64,000 bases of DNA from Myxococcus dinghuensis (lineage in GTDB: Bacteria > Myxococcota > Myxococcia > Myxococcales > Myxococcaceae), in the NCBI RefSeq assembly GCF_024198235.1, contig NZ_JAKCFB010000012.1:1-64000 (forward strand), given 5' to 3'. The translations under genes were made by a program, and so were the position numbers. The notes under the pieces are model-generated. The model was given only the letters and a program-made list of their open reading frames with translations, did not search any database and was not told the origin of the DNA. Shown piece by piece: positions 16,675 to 24,700 of this stretch (the first letter of the stretch is position 1; every line of letters begins with the position of its first letter).

Positions 16675-16813
16675 TTCAGGTCTGACCCGCCTGGATTCTT
16701 CGGGCCATGCTGGGCCCCGTCGCCGGCAATGGGCGAGGCCGGCCAGGTGGACGGGCGTGGTAGCGTGCTGGGCTCGAGCTCGCAAGGCTGCGCGCTCGAA
16801 GGGAGGTGCTCAC

Positions 16814-17311
16814 ATGGCAATGGTCACGTGGATTCAGATGCTCACCGATGAGGAGGTCGCCGCGCTCAAGAAGGCTCCTGACACGATCACGTCGCTCGAC
16901 AAGCCCGCGGGTGAGAAGCTCGCGACGCAGCTCTACACCGCGATCAACTACTTCCTCACCGGCGCCGCATACCCTGCGAAGAAGCACCCGCTCAGCGCAG
17001 TTCTGGGCGGAGAGAAGCGCGTCAAGGCGAAATCCGTGGAGAGCGGTGGCTTCGATCTCACCACCGCCGCGACCGTCGTCAGGCTGAGCGCCGCGCTCAC
17101 CAAGGTCGAACTCGCGAAGATCAAGTCCGCGATCAAGAAGGCCGACTTCGATGAGCTGCGCGACACCGAAGAGGTCGACGAGGAGTGCGTGCTCGAAGAC
17201 TCTGACAACGATGAGGCCGCTGCGGCAGTCATCGCGGAGATCAAGGCACTCCAGAAGTTCTTCGCCTCGGCCGCGAGAAAGAAGCGGTCTCTGGTGACCT
17301 ACACCGACTGA
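16814..17311 (+). CDS. DUF1877 (YfbM-like) family protein
   Basis: This 165-aa protein starts at an ATG 7 bp after GGGAGG. The layout matches DUF1877: an N-terminal MAMVTWIQMLTDEEVAAL segment, a middle FDLTTAATVVRLSAALTKV helix region that sets the conserved decision loop, and a C-terminal IAEIKALQKFFASAARKKRS followed by LVTYTD. The family is cytoplasmic and of unknown function. It is often found near toxin-immunity or accessory genes in myxobacteria. No operon partner is evident; the next feature is a transposase remnant. Confidence 0.75.
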   Translation: MAMVTWIQMLTDEEVAALKKAPDTITSLDKPAGEKLATQLYTAINYFLTGAAYPAKKHPLSAVLGGEKRVKAKSVESGGFDLTTAATVVRLSAALTKVELAKIKSAIKKADFDELRDTEEVDEECVLEDSDNDEAAAAVIAEIKALQKFFASAARKKRSLVTYTD

Positions 17312-17438
17312 CTCGCCGCGCTCTCTGTGGGGCGCGAACGTCGACGAGGTCAGGCGACTGGCGGAAGAGTTCCACTTCACGCTGCACCTGCTTCGACGCC
17401 GACTCTGCGTGTGCACCAGGAACAGCAACTCGCGGAAG

Positions 17439-17546
17439 AACGCCCGACGGTGGATGGTCGGGCGCGGGCACTCCTGGCTGAACCGCTTCCGTTGCCCGTT
17501 GGTGCGATGGGCGACGGGCGAGGGCACCTACCAGGGAAGGGGCTGG
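17439..17546 (+). pseudogene. IS5-type transposase C-terminal remnant (second)
   Basis: The frame reads NARRWMVGRGHSWLNRFRCP followed by LVRWATGEGTY. It matches the usual ARRWVVERTHSWLNRFR..L.RW motif of IS5-type transposases, with E and T of the VERT element mutated. Only about 36 codons remain, with no inverted repeats visible. It sits between the DUF1877 gene and the astacin gene and is a different subgroup from the remnant near 15.9 kb. Confidence 0.65.
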
Positions 17547-17576
17547 GGGCGCCCTGACGATTGGCAAGGCACCTGG

Positions 17577-18740
17577 CTAGAAAGGTCCCCAGCAATCAGA
17601 ACACAAGGGGACCTGGGAATCCGACGCCTCACAGACTCCGTTCCCACAACTGCCGCAATCCGCGACGCACGAGCCATTCTGCTCGAGGAGGGTGCAGATG
17701 CCGTCGCCACAGGGCGGGCAGTCATCGAGGCACACACCTTCTTCGCTACTCTGGCAGATCAAGTCGCCGCAGAACGGCTGGCAATCCGCCGGGCAGGTCA
17801 GGTTGTTCTCCTCCGGATAGCACCTGCCATCGCCGCAGACGGCGGGGTCCGTGTACATCCAGCGAATGGTCTTCACGTCCGTCGCGCTCATGGCGTAGAT
17901 CTGACCCATGAGGTACTCCCGTCCCCGGAGGGAGCGGATCGTCGGCGCTCCGTTCCTCGAGTAGGCATAGGGGTGGTAGTGCATGATGGAGCCCTCATCG
18001 TAGTCATACGCGTCACCGGAGATTGGCGTCGAGTCCGCGCAGTACCGGTTGAAGGCGTGCTCGTACCCGGGCAGCACGTTCGCCCATAGGACTTCGATGT
18101 AGCTGTCCCGGTCGCAGCGGCTCTGCTCGTGCCACATTCCCAGCGCGTGCAGCAGCTCATGGATGGTGCTGCCCGTGCCACAGCCGTCCGCGAGATTGAT
18201 GACCTGTCGGCCGCCCACGCGCCCGACCTGGGAGTTGCACTCGGTCGCGTTTCGCGTGATGTAGATGTAGTCCGCGTACGCGGTGGTGCGAGGGAAGAAG
18301 TCCACGCCCGGGTTGTTGGCTTCGATGTGGGCGATGGCGTCCGTCACCCGGTACTGCATGGGGAGGGCCGGGTCGATGACGTACGGCACCCTGCCTGAGT
18401 TCCAGCGGCTGCCGGTCCCGTACGTGATGCTCCCCATGCCGTGCACGCCATCCGAGGGCGCGCGCTCCAGCGCCTCGCGGTGGGTGGGAACCATGTCGGC
18501 CGGCCCCAGGTCGATGTCGCCCTCGAAGATGGCGCGGCCCTCTTTCACCGTGAAGCGGATCTGCGTGGCCTTGCCGCGGACCACGGCCCATCCCGTGTCG
18601 ACGACTCCGGGCGTGGAGGGAATCCCCGCACCCACGGGGACCTCGGAGGAGAAGGCGTCACCATCGACCTGGCAGCCGGCGAGCAGTGTGAGGAGGGATA
18701 CAGCCACGAGCGAGCGGCGACAAAACACGGGAGACCCCAA
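17577..18740 (-). CDS. Astacin-type (M12A) zinc metalloprotease lipoprotein with Cys-rich tail
   Basis: This 387-aa protein has a lipoprotein signal peptide (lipobox LLAGC, C23). After a propeptide-like region (24-110) comes the catalytic domain (about 115-310). It has the astacin zinc signature HELLHALGMWHE (194-205) and a Met-turn SIMHY (251-255) whose Tyr is the fifth ligand in this family. The tail (about 315-387) holds four short Cys-rich repeats of the form CGxxxC..E....C..DC. The enzyme should sit on the outer or cytoplasmic membrane face outside the cytoplasm and hydrolyse proteins, in keeping with the predatory lifestyle of myxobacteria. Asp after the lipobox Cys is absent (Gln), so outer-membrane sorting is possible. 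It is monocistronic. Confidence 0.85.
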   Translation of the reverse strand: MGSPVFCRRSLVAVSLLTLLAGCQVDGDAFSSEVPVGAGIPSTPGVVDTGWAVVRGKATQIRFTVKEGRAIFEGDIDLGPADMVPTHREALERAPSDGVHGMGSITYGTGSRWNSGRVPYVIDPALPMQYRVTDAIAHIEANNPGVDFFPRTTAYADYIYITRNATECNSQVGRVGGRQVINLADGCGTGSTIHELLHALGMWHEQSRCDRDSYIEVLWANVLPGYEHAFNRYCADSTPISGDAYDYDEGSIMHYHPYAYSRNGAPTIRSLRGREYLMGQIYAMSATDVKTIRWMYTDPAVCGDGRCYPEENNLTCPADCQPFCGDLICQSSEEGVCLDDCPPCGDGICTLLEQNGSCVADCGSCGNGVCEASDSQVPLCSDCWGPF

Positions 18741-18852
18741 TCTTCGAAGAAGCGGTGAAGATGGAAATCCTAGAGTAGATGTCGGCGGCGAAGAAGTCGG
18801 CCCGCCTGCTGCGGTCTGTCAGCAGGGGGCATCGGTCTGGTGAAGAAGGACG

Positions 18853-19029
18853 ATGGCTGGCGGGGCCGGACGAGCCATGAGCGAAGCCGTTGCTGCCTTG
18901 CCGGCCTCCGCCAGCCTCCCCCTCGGCGTCGCGGTGGGTGGCGCCAACACGGAGGAGCGGCTGCAGGGCTGCTTCGTGCGCTACATCAAGATGCACCCGT
19001 CCGAGTTCTTCCTGGACCGAGCAGGGTGA
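18853..19029 (+). CDS. Small ORF of unknown function (58 aa), possibly a gene fragment
   Basis: An ATG preceded by AGAAGGA opens a 58-codon frame with G/C-rich third positions. It contains LPLGVAVGGANTEERLQGCF and ends YIKMHPSEFFLDRAG. It looks like the end of a normal protein rather than random sequence, but I recognise no family. It may be a remnant of a larger gene. The next gene starts 57 bp downstream on the same strand. Confidence 0.3.
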   Translation: MAGGAGRAMSEAVAALPASASLPLGVAVGGANTEERLQGCFVRYIKMHPSEFFLDRAG

Positions 19030-19086
19030 CATCCGCACCGGTAGGGACTGGTTGGCACTGGCGTATACTGTGGTGGAGGATGGACC

Positions 19087-19647
19087 ATGTCTTTGAATGC
19101 CTACGAGCTGTCTGCTGGCCTGTTCGTTCGCGGACTGACCAACTTGAAGTCGCAGTTGGCGAAAGCCGAAGACCATGCTGCTTCCAGTGGGAGCGGTGAC
19201 GCGGCGTTGCTGGACGCGCAACTCGCTGGGGATGGCCGCATGCGCGGCATTGCGAGTGACGCGCCAGGTGACCTGCACCTGTACACGCTCGCCGCTCAAG
19301 TCCACTGGGCCGCGGAGGGAGCCAGGCTGGCGATTGCGCAGTTGCTGGGGGCGCCACGGGTACCGGCCGCGAACGATGCAAGGAGCTTCGCGGACCTCCA
19401 CCAGCGGATCGATGCGACGATCGCGTATCTCCGAGAGATTCCGCCAGACGACCTCGAGGCCGGCCTCGAACGAGAGGTCGTGATAGAGCACCGCCGTGGC
19501 TCGATGCGCTCCACGGGCCGCCAGTTCCTGATCGCATTTGCGATTCCTCACTTCTTCTACCATGTGACCACCGCCTACGGCATCTTGCGCAACCAAGGCG
19601 TGCGACTCACCATGGGCGACTTCCTGGGCAACTGGGGGACGAGCTGA
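19087..19647 (+). CDS. DUF1993-family protein (DinB-like helical fold)
   Basis: This 186-aa protein starts at an ATG with GGTGGAGGA upstream. Family features are an N-terminal LNAYELSAGLFVRGLTNLKS, the central LHLYTLAAQVHWAAEGARLA helix, DLHQRIDATIAYLREI, and a C-terminal FAIPHFFYHVTTAYGILRNQ ending MGDFLG. DUF1993 is a cytoplasmic helical-bundle family related in fold to DinB/YfiT proteins, with no assigned reaction. The His residues in the two motif helices could bind metal. It appears to be a single gene. Confidence 0.82.
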   Translation: MSLNAYELSAGLFVRGLTNLKSQLAKAEDHAASSGSGDAALLDAQLAGDGRMRGIASDAPGDLHLYTLAAQVHWAAEGARLAIAQLLGAPRVPAANDARSFADLHQRIDATIAYLREIPPDDLEAGLEREVVIEHRRGSMRSTGRQFLIAFAIPHFFYHVTTAYGILRNQGVRLTMGDFLGNWGTS

Positions 19648-19772
19648 GCTGAACTGGATACGACGAGAGGTTCCGGACTGCCGCTTGCTGGCGAAGGCCA
19701 GGAACGCTCTACGGAACCGGGGCCATTCAGGCGCTCTTGCGCTCTGTCCAGAAGGTGCAGTAACGAGCCGAC

Positions 19773-20075
19773 ATGGAATTCGTCCGCTGGTCCGCGCTCG
19801 CGCTTCTGGTTTTGTTTTCTGGATACACGCTTTACGCCAGTCGCACCGAGAACTTCTGGCGTTCGCTGCGGACTGTGATGGCCCTGAAATGGGGCCGACA
19901 AGTCACCGCCGATTTGTATCTGGGCCTCCTCCTGTTCAATTTCTTTGTCTATCTGAACGAGGCTTCGGTCTGGGTCATGATTGCGTGGCTGATCCCGACG
20001 CTGATTCTGGGAAACATCGTGCCGCTGATCTACTTCGTGCTGCATTTCGAAGCGTTGGTCGGTCGATTCCTGTGA
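19773..20075 (+). CDS. Small three-helix membrane protein
   Basis: This 100-aa protein has three hydrophobic helices: about 6-22, 48-62 and 67-92. The sequence WRSLRTVMALKWGRQVTADL lies in the loop between the first and second. Aromatic and hydrophobic composition and the loop suggest a DUF1475-like or similar inner-membrane protein, but I cannot name the family with certainty. The ribosome binding site is weak. It follows the DUF1993 gene by 125 bp on the same strand. Function is unknown. Confidence 0.6.
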   Translation: MEFVRWSALALLVLFSGYTLYASRTENFWRSLRTVMALKWGRQVTADLYLGLLLFNFFVYLNEASVWVMIAWLIPTLILGNIVPLIYFVLHFEALVGRFL

Positions 20076-20178
20076 GCGCTCGTTCCTGACGGCTGCGCGT
20101 GACCTGACGTGCCCAGGGTTCTTCGGACCGCCTGAAGCTCGGGACGAAGTCGTCTCCAGGGCCCCAGGCAGGTCGCTT

Positions 20179-20985
20179 TCAAGCCTCTCGGCGTGTGATG
20201 GACATGAGTCCTGGGGGGATGGGGTCCCCTGGCGTCCACCCTTCGAGGGCGCTCGAGAGCCGCGCCACCTGCCGCGCGAGGGGTGCCACGGCCTTCGGAA
20301 CGCGTGTCGTGTCGAGCCAGGCGGACTTCACGCCCTCGGGTGTTTCGCGCTCGAGCGTCACGCGAGTCGCGGCGTCCGACGCGTCGAAGTCCAGGTCCTC
20401 GGGATCGACGTCCGCGGCGCGGGTCCAGGCGACGAGTTCCTCGGGTGTCATCCTCGCGTCGACTGCGCCGCCACCGGGAAGCTGGAGTCGCGCGGCTCCG
20501 TCCGAATGGACGGACAGCGTTCGTGCTCCGGTCGTCCACCGCGTGAGCGTCCCCACGATGACAGGTGACTGGTGCGGGTCGTCGTCCATCTCGGAGGTGG
20601 AGGGCAGGGGGCCTGGGTACAGCTCCTCCGCCGAGGTGAGCGGCTGCTCGGTGGAGAGTTCGGTGCGCGCGTTCCACGTGCCCGTTCGCAGCAGCCAGCC
20701 CACGAAGTCTCGCGCGCGCGCCATCGATTCGGGATACCCCCGCTGATCGATTCTCACGCCGTCCGGATGGACCGCGACCAGCACTCCATCGGTTGGATAC
20801 TCCGTGGGGTGGGTGATGCGCCAGTCGCGCGCCGCGCGCGCATCCCGCACGTGGCCGGCGAGGAAGAACTGCCGCCCGTCCACCGGGTCCCTCCAGGCCC
20901 AGGGAAGCGCGCCGAGGTGGTCTTCGATGACAGCGACGTCGATGGGACCGTCTATGCGGGTGAGCCAGGCGCTCTCGAAGCTCAC
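20179..20985 (-). CDS. Orphan protein at the end of the CIS/toxin block
   Basis: This 268-aa soluble protein is not recognised. I prefer the GTG at 20985 (MSFESAWLTRIDGPIDVAVI), which follows GTGGAGGC at 8 bp spacing; a GTG 15 bp upstream has no such site. The sequence shows short beta-strand-like stretches (TRWTTGARTLSVHSDGAARL, GVLVAVHPDGVRIDQRGY) and no catalytic motif. It is the last gene of the long minus-strand block, 27 bp after a 46-aa ORF and close to the toxin-immunity pair. It could be a second immunity factor, an adaptor for the toxin, or unrelated. Confidence 0.6.
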   Translation of the reverse strand: MSFESAWLTRIDGPIDVAVIEDHLGALPWAWRDPVDGRQFFLAGHVRDARAARDWRITHPTEYPTDGVLVAVHPDGVRIDQRGYPESMARARDFVGWLLRTGTWNARTELSTEQPLTSAEELYPGPLPSTSEMDDDPHQSPVIVGTLTRWTTGARTLSVHSDGAARLQLPGGGAVDARMTPEELVAWTRAADVDPEDLDFDASDAATRVTLERETPEGVKSAWLDTTRVPKAVAPLARQVARLSSALEGWTPGDPIPPGLMSITRREA

Positions 20986-21012
20986 GAGGCATGCCTCCAC
21001 GGAAGGGTCGAG

Positions 21013-21153
21013 CTACGGCACGGTGGTTCTCAGGTGCCCGGCCTCGACGATGGGGTGCTCGAAGGCCTTGCTCTGGGGCGCGTTCGAACCTCTCACGCTT
21101 GCCTGAACCACGGGCGGGGCGACGCCGAGGGTGAACACCTCGCGCTGGCTCAC
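21013..21153 (-). CDS. Small ORF (46 aa) coupled to the immunity gene
   Basis: A GTG start overlaps the stop of the preceding immunity-like gene as GTGA. The 46-aa product begins MSQREVFTLGVAPPVVQAS, contains SNAPQSKAFEHPIVEAG and ends in LRTTVP. Codon third positions are mostly G or C. Arrangement and composition suggest it is translated, but I recognise no family. It might instead be the remnant of a longer gene. Confidence 0.4.
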   Translation of the reverse strand: MSQREVFTLGVAPPVVQASVRGSNAPQSKAFEHPIVEAGHLRTTVP

Positions 21154-21770
21154 GGATCCCGGACCGGTTTGCTGATGCCTCCCCAGTCGTCGTAGTAGCC
21201 CTTGAACAGGTAATGCCGCAGGTCGGGGGCCTCGGGCATCAAGGGGGCCACGGGCCAGTCCGCATCAGCGGGTTGAAGGGTGACGTCCCAGCCCAGGAGG
21301 GTGAGCCCCAGGCCTCGGGCGATATGCGCCAGCTCCCTCGCGGCGGCTTCGTGCTCGGGGTGTGTCGCGAACCACTCCGGGCTGACGAGGTCGAACATCT
21401 CGTGACGGGGCTCACCGTCGGGATGCGAGAAGCGGTGCCAGACTCCAGCGACCACTGGTGCCACGGCACTCAAGAGCAACTGGAAGTACTCGGCGGATGG
21501 CTCCGGGTCACCCTCCTCGAACGTCAGCTCGGCCCGGCTGGGCGGGAGCCCAGCGCTCAGTGGGCACTCGATGTCGTAGTAGTTGTTGATGTCTCGCGGC
21601 GTGGTCTGCACGGTGGCGGGGTGGCGCAGGAGCCGAGTGACGTTCTGCCGCAGCACCTCGAGCTGGCGCTCTTGGGTCGCTGGCTGCGTGGCTGGTTCCT
21701 CCCAGTATGGCCAGTTCTCCACGTAGATCCTGCGAAGCCGCGCCCTCAGTTCTCGTTCCATCGGGTCCAT
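21150..21770 (-). CDS. Probable immunity protein for the giant toxin
   Basis: This 206-aa acidic, soluble protein has no leader. Its ATG overlaps the stop of the toxin gene (ATGA), the classical arrangement of a toxin and its immunity protein. The N-terminus is helical (ELRARLRRIYVENWPYWEEP), followed by a Glu/Pro-rich central part and a C-terminal HYLFKGYYDDWGGISKP. I recognise no named immunity family. The role, cytoplasmic inhibition of the toxin C-terminal domain, is inferred from position and coupling. Confidence 0.65.
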   Translation of the reverse strand: MDPMERELRARLRRIYVENWPYWEEPATQPATQERQLEVLRQNVTRLLRHPATVQTTPRDINNYYDIECPLSAGLPPSRAELTFEEGDPEPSAEYFQLLLSAVAPVVAGVWHRFSHPDGEPRHEMFDLVSPEWFATHPEHEAAARELAHIARGLGLTLLGWDVTLQPADADWPVAPLMPEAPDLRHYLFKGYYDDWGGISKPVRDP

Positions 21771-24700
21771 CAGAATCCTCTCACGAACCGCACGGAGATC
21801 TCCTGGCGAATGTCAGCCACGGTACGAGACCCGTTCTGGATGGCCGTCGCATACGCCTGGATCTGCGCCTTGGTCAACGTGAGCTGCCCACCTTGGACAT
21901 AGAGGGAGTTCACTTTCAGGCCACCCCCTGATTTCAGTCCGACCCAGCCCTCGAGGCGGTAGTTTCGCAGGCTGGTGATGCGGAGGTGGTTGTTTCCGGT
22001 GGGGATGATGTTGCGGCCGCCCTTCCCGGCGAGGGCCTGCTCGATGAGGGTGAAGAGTTCCCGGTGGTTCGTGAGGGTCCGCTCCGGGAAGAACGAGGTG
22101 ATGTGCGTGGGGGCCTCGTGAGCCAGTTCCCCGATGCGTCGGACGGGGTCGAAGTTCTCGACCGTGTGGGCAAAGAGGATGTGGTCCAGTTGCTGCCGTG
22201 GCACCTCGACACTGAGCTTGTTCGCAGTCGTGACGTGGGTGGGGATGTCGCGAGCATCCGGCCGGGGCGGCTTGAGCAGATCGGGTTTCTCCAGGCCATG
22301 GACGTCCTTGGAGAGCTTGGGCAGGACCTCTTCCTCCAATTGACGAAGCCTCGATGCCTCCGCCTGGCTCAGCGGGCTCGTCCGTCGCAGACGGTCATAT
22401 TCCCCCTTCGCCTTGTTCAGCTCGGCGCGCATCCGGTCGGCGAAGTCCTCCAGTGACTCCGCGTGGGGCCACGGGTTCCGGGCGTTCGCCGGGGTCGTTC
22501 CCGCCTTGGCCAGGTCATCCGCGTGGACCTTGTTGAGGTAGTCCTGGGGATTGGTGCTCTTTCGGAGCTCCGCGAGTTGTTTGTCGCTGAGCCGTGTCGC
22601 TCCAGGTGTGTGGACGTCGGCCTCGGTGAGGGGCCCCTGGACCAGCAACACCCAGGGGTTGATTCGCCCCTCCAGGCGGAAGCGACGACCCTGGAGAAGG
22701 ATGCGGAAGCCCTTGAACCGGGTGCGACTCAACAGCCTGCCGCCAAGCGCGCGCAGGCTTTCGACGCCTCGTGTGATGCCGCGCCCCACGCCTCCGAGCA
22801 GGACCTTGCCGCCCTTGAGCACGTAGTTGGCGCCGCCGCGCAGCGCGCGCGCCGCCTTCGAAACCCCCTCGGCCAACGCCTGCGCGCCCTTCACCGCGCC
22901 CCGGGCCGTGGCCCGAGCTCCCTTGAGCACCAGTCCGCCGGCCTTGAACGTCAGCAGGGAGATGAGCTCGATGGCGCCCGCCGCCATGCCCTTCGCCAGG
23001 CTCTTGCCGCCGCCCGCGATGTCTCCGTTCCAGCCCTTCTGCAGGAAGTCGCGGACGTGTCCGGCCAACTGCATCACCATGAGCCCCGTGAAGAGCGACC
23101 CCATCACGCTCATGATGGGCGGGAGCGCCGCCAGGAGGGCGCCACCCGTCAGGATGTTGGCGATGATGAACCCAGCCAGCGCGATGACGCCGCCCGCGAG
23201 CACATAGGGCCAGTTCGCGGACCACCACGCGGCCAGCCCCTTCTTCATCGCCTCCCACTTGATGGCCGCGCGCTCGCGAGGCGTGAGGCCGTCGTCCGGG
23301 AACGTCTCCTGTCCGGGCTCCGTCTGCGTCTGGGCCGCTGGAGCATGACCGGACGCGGGAAGTCCCAGCGCGGCGTCGAGCGTCCGGTGCGCCTCGGTGG
23401 ACTCTCCGAACACGACCGTCCCGTCGCCACCGCCCGTCTGTCGATGGAGGTCCGCCAGGAGCGGGGGAGGCAGCGGTTCTCCCGTGGCCACCTCGTCCAC
23501 GCCGACGTTGGCCTCCGTCCAGGGAGGGCCAGGGAGTGGCGCGTCGGCACCTGTGTCGGGCGTGGCCTGGGGTGTGGCGGGCCTCGTGCCCTCCGGGGAC
23601 GCCGCGACCGCTGGCGGCATGCGCCCGGCCGCGGCGAGCTCCGCGGGGGACAGGGGTTGGTCGAGGTTGCCCCCGAGCAGCTCCTCGTAGGCCGCCGTCT
23701 CGAACTGGCCAGGGGCCGTCTTCGCTGCCGCGACGAGGTCCGCGAAGCGGGCGAGCAGCTCCTGCAACTCGCCGCTGATGAGCATGCCGACCACGGTGAG
23801 GATGCCGTTGTAGATGCTCTGGACGAGCCCCAGCGCCTTGTCGATGGTCTCCGCCAGGAAGTCCAACACGGCCGCGACGCCCTTCTTGAGGACCTCCGCG
23901 GCGGTGTTGACGATCCGCGTGGCCGTCTCGACCGCCTGGTCGATTCGCCGCAGCATGCGGTCGCGGATGTCGGGGAAGGCCGCCAGGGCGATGCTCACCA
24001 GTCCCTTCAGGACGGCCCCATAGGCCTGGATGAGCCCGACGACGGCCTTGCGCGCCAGCTCGATGGCCGCGAGCGCCAGCTTCTTCGCGGCGTCGAAGAT
24101 GGCTTTGACCGCCTTGCGCAGGTTGTCATAGACGAAGTTGACGGCGGCCTTGAGGCCGTCGATGAGCGCCTTCGCCTTCGACCGCGCCCAACCCCAGAAG
24201 CCGCTGGATTTCTTCTTCGCCTCGCGCTTCTTGCGTTCGGCCTCGGCGTCCGCGCGCTGCTGCTCCGCGCTCGTGTCCTGCTCGGCCTTGGCGATGTGGG
24301 CGTCGGCCTCGCTGTTGCCTTCTCGTGTCTTGGTCGAGATGCGGTCGTGGTGCTCCGTCCTCGCGGTCTCGGCCTTGCCCTGGAAGTCGGCTTCGACGCG
24401 CGCGTGCTCCCCATCCCAGTCACGTCGCGCGAGGCCGACGGCGGCGCGGGCCGTGGATTGCGCATCCGTCTGGGTGGAGCGGGCCTCGTCGCCCAGCTCG
24501 GCGATGTCCTCGTGGGCCTGTGCGTGGGCCGCTTCGGTGTCGCTCTCGTACCTCGATTGTTCCTGGGCGTAGCGCTGCTGCTCGGCGCCGACGCGCTCCT
24601 GGAGCGGAGGGGAGGCCCCAGCGTCGATGGAGGCCCGCGCCTCGGAGGGAATCGACGGCGCGGCGGCGGAGACTTCCGGCGTGGCCGTGGTGGCTCCCGC

